This document shows, piece by piece, positions 5,686 through 13,157 of a stretch of DNA of 17,899 nucleotides. A program made the translations under genes and the position numbers. The stretch comes from Actinomycetes bacterium (lineage in GTDB: Bacteria > Actinomycetota > Acidimicrobiia > Acidimicrobiales > RAAP-2): assembly GCA_021801615.1 (NCBI GenBank), contig JAJYXS010000046.1:1-17899 (forward strand), in the 5' to 3' direction. Each line of letters starts with the position of its first letter. Position 1 is the first letter of the stretch. The notes below the pieces were generated by a model. It did no database searches and had not been told where the DNA came from. It was given only the letters and a program-made list of their open reading frames with translations.

Positions 5686-7048
5686 TGGGGATGAGCACGC
5701 TGATACGGGCGCCGCCGGCGGGGCTGTCGCCGATCCGCACGGTGCCCTCGTGCGCTCGAACGTGCTCGGCGACGAGCGCGAGGCCGAGGCCGGAGCCGGC
5801 GGTGTCGCCCCTCCGGCCCGACGCGGCCCCGCGGTAGAACCGCTCGAACACATGCGGACGCTCGTGCGGCGGGATGCCCGGGCCCGCGTCGTCGACCGAG
5901 ATGCTGGCCCAGCTGCCGTCGGTGGCGACGTCGACGCCGACGGCTCCACCGGCGTGCGTTTGGGCGTTCGTGAGCAGGTTCAAGAGCACCTGCTGCAGGC
6001 GGCGCTTGTCACCTCGCACGAGCGTGTCGCGTGCCGCTGCCGGGATGCTGACCGGGATCGCAGGGTCGTAGCCGGCCACCGTCCGCTGCACGAGCTCGGC
6101 GAGGGGCACGTCGGTGAAATGGAGCACGTCTGCCCCCGCGTCCATGCTCGCGATCTCGAGCAGCTCCTCGACCATCGTCGAGAAGCGGTCGACTTCCACG
6201 TGCAGCATCTCGACGGCCTTGGCGCCGCTCGCGGGCAGCTGCGGCTTGTACGAGTCGAGCAGCTCGACCGAGGCTCCGATCGTGGTGAGCGGCGAGCGGA
6301 GCTCGTGCGCGACGTCCGAGGCGAAGCGGGCGTCGCGTTCGATGCGCCCCTGGAGAGCCGTCACCATCTCGTTGAACGACGCCACCAGCGGTTGAAGGTC
6401 CGGATCGTCGGGCAGTCGCCGTTCGAGAGTGCCGTGAGCGATCTCGCTCGCGGCGCTGACCACCTCGTTGAGCGGCTTGACGAGCCTTCGGCTCGCCCAC
6501 CACCCCGCGAGCGCGCCGCCAACCGTGGTCGCCAGCGCCAGGGTGGTGAGCACGGTCCCGAGGACCTCGAGCGTCGATGCGAGCTCTGTGAGGGAGTGCT
6601 CCTCGAAGTACGCGACGCCGATCGATGGCATGGGCACGCCGACGACAAGCGTGGGCACCCCGTCCAGCAGGACGCGTTGGTCGGCGACGTTCCCGTCCAC
6701 GACCGACCGGACGAGTTCGGCCGGGACCGCGGTGCCGCTCATGGCCGCGGAGCTCGAGTACCAGTGTCCATTTCGGTAGACGAGGGATCGGACGCCGCTC
6801 GCCGTCGTGACGCTGGAGAGGGCCGAAGCGATGTTCGCCGGCGGGACGCCGAGCTCGACCTTCACGAGGTGCGCGTTGACGAACGTCTCGTGGAGGAGGC
6901 TCGCCGTGCGCTGGGAGAGGAGCTCTCGGCGGACGAAATAGAAGGTGGAGACCGCGAGGACTGCCGATACCAGTGCCGCACCGAGGGAGAAGGTGGCGAT
7001 GACCCGCGCTTGGAGGCCGAACCGCCTCCGGCGGCCGCCGGCGGTCAT
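5672..7048 (-). CDS. Sensor histidine kinase (MtrB-like)
   Basis: This 458-aa inner-membrane sensor autophosphorylates and passes phosphate to the adjacent regulator. TM1 lies at about 14-38, an extracytoplasmic sensor domain at 39-158, and TM2 at about 160-183. HAMP follows at about 184-236, and HisKA with phosphoacceptor H248 in SDVAHELRSPLTT. The ATPase domain has N-box LLNLLTNAQTHA (357-361), G1 box DDAGPGIP, F-box FERFYR and G2 box GSGLGLALV. All catalytic motifs are present. The start ATG overlaps the regulator stop as ATGA, and a longer upstream frame is only the regulator read out of frame. Order and domains match MtrB of actinobacteria, but the signal is unknown, and orthology rests on synteny plus the GerMN neighbour. 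Confidence 0.92.
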   Translation of the reverse strand: MTAGGRRRRFGLQARVIATFSLGAALVSAVLAVSTFYFVRRELLSQRTASLLHETFVNAHLVKVELGVPPANIASALSSVTTASGVRSLVYRNGHWYSSSAAMSGTAVPAELVRSVVDGNVADQRVLLDGVPTLVVGVPMPSIGVAYFEEHSLTELASTLEVLGTVLTTLALATTVGGALAGWWASRRLVKPLNEVVSAASEIAHGTLERRLPDDPDLQPLVASFNEMVTALQGRIERDARFASDVAHELRSPLTTIGASVELLDSYKPQLPASGAKAVEMLHVEVDRFSTMVEELLEIASMDAGADVLHFTDVPLAELVQRTVAGYDPAIPVSIPAAARDTLVRGDKRRLQQVLLNLLTNAQTHAGGAVGVDVATDGSWASISVDDAGPGIPPHERPHVFERFYRGAASGRRGDTAGSGLGLALVAEHVRAHEGTVRIGDSPAGGARISVLIPMERV

Positions 7049-7728
7049 GGCACGAGCTTGTAGCCGAGCCCGCGGACGGTGACAATGAGCTCGGGATTCG
7101 ACGGGTCGCGCTCGATCTTCGTTCGCAGTCCGCTGATGTGGTAGTCGACGAGCCGGTCGTCGCCGAAGAAGTCGTACCCCCACACCCGCTCCAGGAGCTG
7201 AGCTCGGGAGACGACCCAACCCGGCGTGTCGGCAAGCTCGCACAACACGCGGAATTGGGTGAGCGTGAGCGGCACCTCCTTGCCGGCCTTGCACACGACG
7301 CCGGCTTCTCTCTGAAGCTCGACGTCTCCGAAGCGCTCGACGGCGGTGTTGGGCGGCGCTGAAGCCGCGCTCCTGCGGAGGAGCGCCCGGATCCGGGCGG
7401 AGAGCTCCTTGGCGACGACGGGCTTCACGATGTAATCGTCCGCGCCTGCTTCGAGCCCGGCGACGACGTCGTGGGTGTCGCCGCTGGCGGTCACCATCGC
7501 GATGGGGACGTTGGTCGAGCGCCGGATCGTCCTGGTGACCTCGAAGCCGTCCATGTCCGGGAGACGCAGATCGACGAGCACCATGTCGGCGCCGCCCTCC
7601 TGCAGGAGGCGGAGCCCCTCTTCGCCGCTGGGTGCCTCGACGACGTCGTAGCCTTCTTGTCCCAGCGACAGGGACAAGACCTTGCGAATGTGGTCGTCAT
7701 CCTCGATGAACAAGATCCGGCGCGTCAC
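7045..7728 (-). CDS. OmpR/PhoB-family response regulator (MtrA-like)
   Basis: This 227-aa cytoplasmic transcription factor has a receiver domain at 1-118 with acidic pocket E9-D10-D11, phosphoacceptor D53 (VLVDLRLPDMDG), switch T80 and K102. The C-terminal winged helix is at about 133-227, ending TVRGLGYKLVP. The GTG start at 7728 has GGAGG 7 bases upstream and puts the first beta strand (RRILFIEDD) at the usual place; an in-frame ATG at 7821 would add 31 disordered residues and is not favoured. It is the first gene of a three-gene operon with the kinase and the GerMN lipoprotein. Target genes cannot be inferred, though MtrA-type regulators control cell division and envelope genes in relatives. 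Confidence 0.92.
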   Translation of the reverse strand: MTRRILFIEDDDHIRKVLSLSLGQEGYDVVEAPSGEEGLRLLQEGGADMVLVDLRLPDMDGFEVTRTIRRSTNVPIAMVTASGDTHDVVAGLEAGADDYIVKPVVAKELSARIRALLRRSAASAPPNTAVERFGDVELQREAGVVCKAGKEVPLTLTQFRVLCELADTPGWVVSRAQLLERVWGYDFFGDDRLVDYHISGLRTKIERDPSNPELIVTVRGLGYKLVP

Positions 7729-8215
7729 CTGCGGTCCTCCCGTGTCCTCGGGGGCTCGCCCCTGGGCTCTCCTTCGTTCGGGCTCGTTCGGGCCGACGCT
7801 GCGCGTAGGCGAGCGGGGCAATCATTGCGAACGAAAACGGTATCGGAGCACGACGGTCACCAGCCGGTCAGGGCGGCACCCCACCGGCCAGGACTTCCCG
7901 GGCGGCACCCCACCGGCCGGGACTTCCAGGGCGGCGCCCCACCGGCCGGGACTTCCAGGGCGGCGCCCCACCGGCCAGGACTTCCAGGGCGGCGCCCCAC
8001 CGGCCGGGACTTCCCGGGCGGCGCCGCCGGGCAAGGCTCGAGCGTGCACCGGGAAGAACCTATCCGGCAGGTGCTCGTCCTGCCGGGCAGGAGCGCCACT
8101 CGGCGCGCGGCACGGAGAGCTGTGCGATCGCGGACAGCGTCTTGGAACCATGCGCCGATCGGCGGGCGCGATATCGTCACCCGGGGCAGCAGTTCGAGAG
8201 GCGGTTGGAGGCAGG
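7729..8215. other. Divergent regulatory spacer with minisatellite
   Basis: This 487-base gap separates the response-regulator gene (leftwards) from the LacI gene (rightwards). It must contain both promoters. An AT-richer patch at about 7822-7850 is the likeliest promoter area for the regulator operon, but no confident -35/-10 pair is visible. The middle is a 29-bp tandem array. Nearer the LacI gene are the palindromes GCGATCGC (about 8123-8130) and CGATATCG (8169-8176), possible autoregulatory sites of unproven function. Both strands stay open through the array, but the 29-base period shifts frame each unit, so I do not regard it as coding. Confidence 0.6.
7871..8032. repeat. 29-bp minisatellite, five units plus a partial
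   Basis: Units lie at 7871-7899, 7900-7928, 7929-7957, 7958-7986 and 7987-8015, with a broken sixth at 8016-8032. Each begins GGGCGGC(A/G)CCCCACCGG and ends GGACTTCC(A/C). Only three positions vary (8, 20 and 29), and they are shuffled between units, as expected for unequal exchange or slippage. There are no spacers, so it is not a CRISPR array. The fifth/sixth junction forms CCGGGACTTCCCGG, a perfect 6-bp dyad. The array could stack as hairpins between two promoters. Confidence 0.9.
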
Positions 8216-9256
8216 GTGCCAAGAGACGCCGTGACGCTGCGAGAAGTGGCGCAAGCCGCTGGCGTGCATCCGGGCACGGCGTCGCGTGCGCTGAACGACG
8301 AGACCAGGTCGCTCGTCCGCATGGAGACCGTCGAGCGGGTGCTCGAGGTCGCGAACCGGCTCGGCTACAAGCCGAACCTCCTTGCACGCAGCTTCAAGAC
8401 GCGACGCACGCATTCGGTGGGGATCGTCATCCCTGACATCAACAACCCGCTCTTCCCTCCGATGGTGCGCGGCGTGGAGGACCGGCTGTTCCAAGACGGG
8501 TACGTCGCGCTGCTCGCCAACACCGAGAGCGACCCGGACCGCCAGCGCCGCATCTTCGAGGGCATGGTCGACCGTCGGGTCGACGGGCTCGTCCTTGCCA
8601 CGGCCCGAAGGCACGACATGGGCATCGCGGAGCTCGACGAGGAAGGGATCCCCGTCGTGCTCGTGAACCGGGTCGTCGAGGACCGAGCGTTCTCATCGGT
8701 CTCGGTTGACGACGCGGCCGGCATCGGCATGGTCGTCGACCATCTGCGGAGCCTGGGTCACGTGCGGATCGCCCACGTCGCGGGTCCCCAGGAGATCTCG
8801 ACCGGGTACGCGCGCTACGGCGGGTTCGTCTCGGCGATGGCGGCGAGCGGCATCGCGGCCGACGCCCGGTGGGTGCGCTTCTCGGAGAGCTTCTCCATCG
8901 CCGAGGGAGAGCTCGGCGCACGCGAGCTGCTCAGGATGCACGACCGTCCCTCTGCGATCGTCGCCGGCAACGACATGCTCGCGCTCGGCTGCTACTCCGC
9001 GGTGGAGCGCGCCGGTCTCGCGTGCCCGGCGGATGTCTCGATCGTGGGGTACAACGACATGCCGTTCATCGACCGCGTGAGCCCGCCGCTCACCACCGTG
9101 CGGATCCCGCACTACGAGCTCGGCGTCCGAGCTGCTGAGCTCCTGCTCCGTCGCCTGCGTGATCCGGAAAGCCCCGTCGAGGTGGTGAGCCTCGCGCCGC
9201 GCCTCGTCGTGCGCGGGTCCACCGCCCCTGCGCAGGCGCGCAGGGAAGCGACCTGA
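8216..9256 (+). CDS. LacI-family transcriptional regulator
   Basis: This 346-aa DNA-binding repressor has a LacI helix-turn-helix at 6-27 (TLREVAQAAGVHPGTASRAL), a hinge helix NLLARSFKTRRT at 54-65, and a periplasmic-binding-protein-like sensor domain from about 66 to 335. The sensor domain shows the typical IPDINNPLF, then DGLVLAT, then GNDMLALG, then DVSIVGYNDMPF, then TTVRIPHYELG. The GTG start is chosen because GGAGG lies 4 bases before it and the HTH begins at residue 6; the frame stays open much further upstream, through the minisatellite, which I take as non-coding. It is convergent with livF. LacI proteins usually respond to sugars or small metabolites; the adjacent transporter-catabolic operon is the obvious candidate target, by proximity only. 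Confidence 0.93.
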   Translation: MPRDAVTLREVAQAAGVHPGTASRALNDETRSLVRMETVERVLEVANRLGYKPNLLARSFKTRRTHSVGIVIPDINNPLFPPMVRGVEDRLFQDGYVALLANTESDPDRQRRIFEGMVDRRVDGLVLATARRHDMGIAELDEEGIPVVLVNRVVEDRAFSSVSVDDAAGIGMVVDHLRSLGHVRIAHVAGPQEISTGYARYGGFVSAMAASGIAADARWVRFSESFSIAEGELGARELLRMHDRPSAIVAGNDMLALGCYSAVERAGLACPADVSIVGYNDMPFIDRVSPPLTTVRIPHYELGVRAAELLLRRLRDPESPVEVVSLAPRLVVRGSTAPAQARREAT

Positions 9257-9337
9257 CGCCTCACCTCTCGACCCTGCGACCCCTGGAGCCTCCGCGTGCC
9301 TCGCCGGCTGGCTCGGACAGAACGGCGCGTCTTGTGG

Positions 9338-10144
9338 TCAGGAAGCCGGCTGGGCCGTCCTTTCGGCTGAACCGGTCGCCGAGCGCGGGGAGCCGCCGAG
9401 GAAGAGCGCGCCGATTTCGGGGTTCTCGAGCACGTCACGCCCGCTGCCTGTCAGCCGAACCTGCCCGTTTTCCAGGACGACGCCGTGCGTGGAGAGCCGG
9501 AGCCCCGCTCGCGCGTTCTGCTCGACGAGCAGGATCGTGCGGCCGCTGCGGTGGAGAGTCCGCACGGTCTCGAACACGGTTCTACGGGTGCGCGGGTCGA
9601 GGCCCATCGACGGCTCGTCGAGCACGACGAGCGCGGGATCCAGCATGAGGCAGCGGGCGAACTCGACGAGACGCTGCTGGCCACCCGAGAGGCTGCCCGC
9701 CTTGTGCTTCGCACGCTCGGCGACCACGGGGATCGTCTCGGCGATCTGCTCGTAGCGCTTCCTCACCAGCGCACGATCCTTCAAGATGAAGCCGCCGAGC
9801 TCGACGTTCTCGCGGACCGTCATCTCGCGAAAGAGACTGTGGTTCTGGGGCACCTGGACGATCCCGAGCTCGAGACGCCGGCGGGGCGAGGCCTTGCCGA
9901 GCGGCTCGCCGCGGAACACGACGTCGCCGGCTCGGCACTTGACGATGCCGCTCACCGTGCCGAGCAGCGTCGACTTCCCGGCGCCGTTGGGCCCCACCAC
10001 GCAGGTCAGGCCGCCCTCGGGAACGTCGAAGGTCACCTGGTGCAGGATGTCGGCACCGCCGTACCCCGCGCAGACGCCGCGGAAGGCGAGCAGCGGGGCC
10101 CGTGCGACAGGTCGGTCCGCGCCGTTCAGGGGAGGTGCAGGCAC
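9338..10144 (-). CDS. livF: HAAT-type ABC importer ATPase, LivF-like
   Basis: This 268-aa nucleotide-binding subunit powers uptake with LivG and the LivH/LivM permeases at the inner face of the membrane. Walker A is GPNGAGKST at 51-59, the signature LSGGQ at 152-156, and Walker B LVVLDEP at 172-178. Q209 stands where the H-loop is expected (LLVEQN), as is normal for LivF. The body up to IGALFLGG fits the family, and about 18 Ser/Ala-rich residues follow. The GTG start is 4 bases after the livG stop, with GAGGACC upstream. It is the last gene of the long minus-strand operon. The 81-base gap to the LacI gene end has a weak CGCCG/CGGCG pair but no convincing terminator. Confidence 0.93.
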   Translation of the reverse strand: MPAPPLNGADRPVARAPLLAFRGVCAGYGGADILHQVTFDVPEGGLTCVVGPNGAGKSTLLGTVSGIVKCRAGDVVFRGEPLGKASPRRRLELGIVQVPQNHSLFREMTVRENVELGGFILKDRALVRKRYEQIAETIPVVAERAKHKAGSLSGGQQRLVEFARCLMLDPALVVLDEPSMGLDPRTRRTVFETVRTLHRSGRTILLVEQNARAGLRLSTHGVVLENGQVRLTGSGRDVLENPEIGALFLGGSPRSATGSAERTAQPAS

Positions 10145-10148
10145 TCGC

Positions 10149-10979
10149 TCAGGTCCTCGATCGGCCGTCGACCGCGCCGAGCCGGGTCTCGGCTCCGCCT
10201 TCGGGCTCGGGCTCCGGCTCGAAGAGCTCGTCGTCGGAGCCCCCGAGGTACGCGTCGAGCACGCGTGGGTCCTCCCGGACCATGTCCGGGCTCCCGGACA
10301 CGATGGCAGCCCCCTGGTGCATCACCGTGACGGTGTCGCACAAGCCCATGACGAACTCCATGTTGTGCTCGACGACGAGGAAGGTCTTTCCCGCACCGGC
10401 GTCGTTCAGGGTGCGAATGCGGGCGGCGATGAGGTTGATGAGGGTCGGGTTCACCCCGCCCGCAGGCTCGTCGAGCAGGATGATCTGCGGGTCTGCGACG
10501 AGCACGTACGCAAGCTCGAGGAGCTTGCGCTGCCCGAAGGAGAGGTTGCCCGCGGGGAGGCGTGCGAGGCGCTCGAGCCCGACGAACTGGAGCAGCTCGC
10601 CGGCGCGGGCCCGTTCTTTGGGCGACGACTGGCCCTTGACGACGCTGCGGAGCCATCCCTCCTGGCGCTGGGTCGCGACGAGCATGTTCTCGAGCACGCT
10701 CAGACGGTCGAAGATCCGCGCCTGCTGGAAGGTCCTGCCCAATCCGAGGCCGAACACCCTGGCCGGAGAGGCGCCCGTGATGTCTGCGCCCCTCAGCCGC
10801 ACGCTCCCGCGATCGGGGCGCACGTACCCGGTGATCACGTTGAACAGCGTCGTCTTGCCCGAGCCGTTCGGGCCGATCAGCCCCGCGACCTCGCCCTCCT
10901 CGACGCTGAGCGAGCAGTCGTCGAGCGCGATCAGCCCGCCGAACGCCTTCGAGACGCCTTGCACCTCGAGAAGCGCCAT
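10149..10979 (-). CDS. livG: HAAT-type ABC importer ATPase, LivG-like
   Basis: This 276-aa ATPase subunit pairs with LivF. Walker A is GPNGSGKTT (36-44), the Q-loop region GRTFQQARIF, the signature LSFGQ (146-150), Walker B IILLDEP (166-172) and H-loop H205 (VVEHNMEFVMG). It ends with an acidic, Pro/Glu-rich tail (EPEPEPEGG) of about 30 residues beyond the usual LivG end. ATG 10979 shares one base with the livM stop (TGATG), so translation is coupled. LSFGQ rather than LSGGQ is a common LivG variant. The family identity is certain; the transported substrate cannot be read from this subunit. Confidence 0.94.
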   Translation of the reverse strand: MALLEVQGVSKAFGGLIALDDCSLSVEEGEVAGLIGPNGSGKTTLFNVITGYVRPDRGSVRLRGADITGASPARVFGLGLGRTFQQARIFDRLSVLENMLVATQRQEGWLRSVVKGQSSPKERARAGELLQFVGLERLARLPAGNLSFGQRKLLELAYVLVADPQIILLDEPAGGVNPTLINLIAARIRTLNDAGAGKTFLVVEHNMEFVMGLCDTVTVMHQGAAIVSGSPDMVREDPRVLDAYLGGSDDELFEPEPEPEGGAETRLGAVDGRSRT

Positions 10980-12136
10980 CAGCGCTCCTGAGCCCGGGCG
11001 CTCGACGCAGCGCGCTCGAGGACCGGCACCCCAGGCGGCCCCGTGGCACCGGCGGATCGGGCCACCGTCTCGACGCGTCGTTGGAGGCGCCGATCCTGCC
11101 AGTCCCGGTAGGCACCAGACACGGTGGGGATGACTCCACGGGGGAGCAATGCGATGACCGCGAGGAACAGCACGCCGTAGGCGATCAAGTAGAGATTGTC
11201 CGCAGAGTACTGGATGGTGAAGTACTGCTGGAGCGACTCCAGCAGGGCTGCGCCAAGCAGCGGACCGGTGATCGTGCCAAAGCCGCCGAGGAAGCACATG
11301 ATCGCGACCGACAGGTCGAACAGCGCTGTGAAGGCGAACTGGGGGTGGATCTCGCCGAGGAAGTACGCCCACACCGCCCCTGCCATGCCGACGGAGAACG
11401 CCGAGAGGACGAAAGCGGTGAGCTTTACTCGCGTGGTCTTCACCCCGAGGCCGGCGGCCCGGTCCTCGTCGTCCCTGATGGCGAGCAGCTGAAGGCCGAA
11501 CCGGGAACGCCGCACGGCGACGGACAGCCCCAACGCGACGACGAGCACGGCGACGGCGACGTAGTAGAAGCGCTGGTTGAACCCCGTGGCTGTCCATGGG
11601 GGTGTGGGGAGGGAGACCCCGGCCGAGCCCTGGGTGAACGACGAGAGGTTGTACGCGAGAAGCTGGAAGACGAAGAACGCCGCGATCGTCATCACGACGA
11701 AGGTGTGGCGTCGGGTGCGCAACGCGACGAGGCCGAACGGCACTGCGATCGCCATCGCGACGGCGCCGGCGACCGGCACGAGCCAGAAGATGCCCATGCC
11801 GCCTGCCAGGTTCAGGTGGACGGCGAGCAGCGCGAGGGTGTAGGCGCCGCTGCCGAAGAAGACCGCGTGCCCGATGCTGATGTAGCCCGAATACCCCGAG
11901 AAGGTGTTCCAGGCGGTCGCCGCCGCCATGAAGATGACCGAGAAGAAGGCGATCGACGTCACCGCGGGTGTCGGGAAGACGACCGGGAACGCGAGCACCA
12001 CGAGCGCCATCGCCAACCAGGTGCAGACCTTCGCCCAGGGCACGCCGCGCGCAGGTTGTCCCGGCCCCTCGGGCGTCGCTCCCGACGGCGCTGTGCCGGT
12101 CAGGGCGGCACTTCCGCCGAGCAGGCCGCCGTTCAC
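10979..12136 (-). CDS. livM: HAAT-type ABC importer permease, LivM-like
   Basis: This 385-aa permease has about ten membrane segments. Family marks include the TAWNTFSGYSGYISIGHAVFFGSGAYT stretch (positions about 73-99), the cytoplasmic coupling loop GLQLLAIRDDEDRAAGLGV, and FLGGFGTITGPLLGAALLE. A soluble N-terminus of about 35 residues and a charged C-terminal tail of about 45 residues flank the core. The GTG start lies 33 bases after the livH stop with AAGGA upstream, and the stop overlaps livG by one base. It forms the membrane channel with LivH. Confidence 0.92.
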   Translation of the reverse strand: MNGGLLGGSAALTGTAPSGATPEGPGQPARGVPWAKVCTWLAMALVVLAFPVVFPTPAVTSIAFFSVIFMAAATAWNTFSGYSGYISIGHAVFFGSGAYTLALLAVHLNLAGGMGIFWLVPVAGAVAMAIAVPFGLVALRTRRHTFVVMTIAAFFVFQLLAYNLSSFTQGSAGVSLPTPPWTATGFNQRFYYVAVAVLVVALGLSVAVRRSRFGLQLLAIRDDEDRAAGLGVKTTRVKLTAFVLSAFSVGMAGAVWAYFLGEIHPQFAFTALFDLSVAIMCFLGGFGTITGPLLGAALLESLQQYFTIQYSADNLYLIAYGVLFLAVIALLPRGVIPTVSGAYRDWQDRRLQRRVETVARSAGATGPPGVPVLERAASSARAQER

Positions 12137-12169
12137 CGCGCCAGGTCCTTCTGCTCGCTCATCGCGGCG

Positions 12170-13051
12170 TCACTGCGCCCTTGCCGCGACCTTGCCGAAC
12201 AGACCCTGTGGCCGGACGGACAGCACCACGAGCAGCGCCAGGAAGTAGATGACCGGCGACCAGACGGGTGACCAGACGACGGCTACGACGTCCTCGATCA
12301 CCAGCATCGCCAAGGCGGCGCCCATCGCGCCCCCCATGCTCCCGAGCCCGCCGAGGACGACGATCGCGAGCAGGCGCGAGATCAGGTCCAAGCTGCTGTT
12401 CGCGTTGAAGCCGTTCGTCACGCCGAAGACCATGCCGCCCGCTGCCGTCGCCGCGACGCCGATACCGAAGGTGATCGTCGACACCCGCTTGACGTTGACC
12501 CCGATCAGCGAGGCCGCGGTCCGGTCCTGCAGCGCCGCTCGCAGGCTTGCCCCGAAGCGGGTTCGGTACATCAGGGCGAACAGTGCCGCCAAGAGCACGA
12601 CCGCCAAGGCGAAGCCGTAGACATAGATGTCGGGCAGGTAGAAGCCGAAGACGTGCCACGTGCTCGTCGAGTACGAGGGTCGGATCTGCACGAATGTCGT
12701 CCCGAAGACGATGTCGAGGATACCCTCGATGACGAGCGAGATCGCGTACGTCACCAGGATGGACATCGAGACGCGGTCTCGGTCTCCGAGACGGCGCAGG
12801 AAGGCCCACTCCGCGCCGACACCCACGAAGAAGAGGGCGGGGACCGTGATAAGGAGCCCGAGGAACGGGTCGATCCCCAGGTGCGCCCAGAGCGCGTAGC
12901 TGAGGTAGGACCCGAGCACCACGAAGATGCCCTGGGCGATGTTGATGATCTCGAGCATGCCGAAGATGAGGGTGAGGCCGGCGGCCATGAGCGCGTACAG
13001 CCCGCCGGTCAGCACCCCGTCGATCAACGCTTCGACGAGCAGCGTGCCCAT
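12170..13051 (-). CDS. livH: HAAT-type ABC importer permease, LivH-like
   Basis: This 293-aa permease has about eight membrane helices. It opens MGTLLVEALIDGVLTGGLYALMAAGLTLIFGMLEIINIAQG, the hallmark of LivH, and has the coupling loop FGASLRAALQDRTAASLIGV and the GGLGSMGGAMGAALAML signature. ATG 13051 is chosen because LivH proteins begin just there and GAAGGA precedes it; an in-frame extension to 13246 runs into the binding-protein gene. Near the C-terminus a 12-bp in-frame tandem duplication (12255-12278) gives WSPVWSPV just before the last helix, a small local oddity. Confidence 0.93.
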   Translation of the reverse strand: MGTLLVEALIDGVLTGGLYALMAAGLTLIFGMLEIINIAQGIFVVLGSYLSYALWAHLGIDPFLGLLITVPALFFVGVGAEWAFLRRLGDRDRVSMSILVTYAISLVIEGILDIVFGTTFVQIRPSYSTSTWHVFGFYLPDIYVYGFALAVVLLAALFALMYRTRFGASLRAALQDRTAASLIGVNVKRVSTITFGIGVAATAAGGMVFGVTNGFNANSSLDLISRLLAIVVLGGLGSMGGAMGAALAMLVIEDVVAVVWSPVWSPVIYFLALLVVLSVRPQGLFGKVAARAQ

Positions 13052-13157
13052 CCCGATCCGTCCTTCAGTTCCTTCGCCCCTTCGTCGCCGGGCACCCGCC
13101 GGCCCCCCGGCTACCGCTGGCGGCCAGGGGAGCCGAACGGGTGGCTTGCAGGCTGCG
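13052..13157 (-). promoter_or_regulatory. Intercistronic GC-rich stem-loop, binding protein to livH
   Basis: The 106-base gap contains nested inverted repeats: CACCCG (13093-13098) with CGGGTG (13138-13143), and inside it GCCGG (13098-13102) with CCGGC (13107-13111). Such hairpins between a binding-protein gene and its permease genes often stabilise the upstream message or attenuate the downstream one, giving more binding protein than permease. That role here is inferred. Confidence 0.4.

Noticed and set aside
5561..7063. 500-codon + strand frame opposite the histidine kinase
   Set aside because: The minus strand has all kinase motifs in order; the + frame shows none of any family.
7871..8032. 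CRISPR array
   Set aside because: The 29-bp length is CRISPR-like, but units are directly adjacent with no spacers, and no cas genes are nearby.
7682..8215. N-terminal extension of the LacI protein through the minisatellite
   Set aside because: It would overlap the start of the response-regulator gene and give Pro/Gly-rich sequence before a standard LacI HTH; GTG 8216 has a proper ribosome site.
7822..8387. Minus-strand collagen-like Pro/Gly proteins across the minisatellite
   Set aside because: The 29-base period shifts frame at each unit, and the frames merely lack stops; no ribosome site or domain.
11081..12271. 396-codon + strand frame opposite livM
   Set aside because: It is the antisense shadow of a membrane permease, rich in Asp, Glu, Arg and His.
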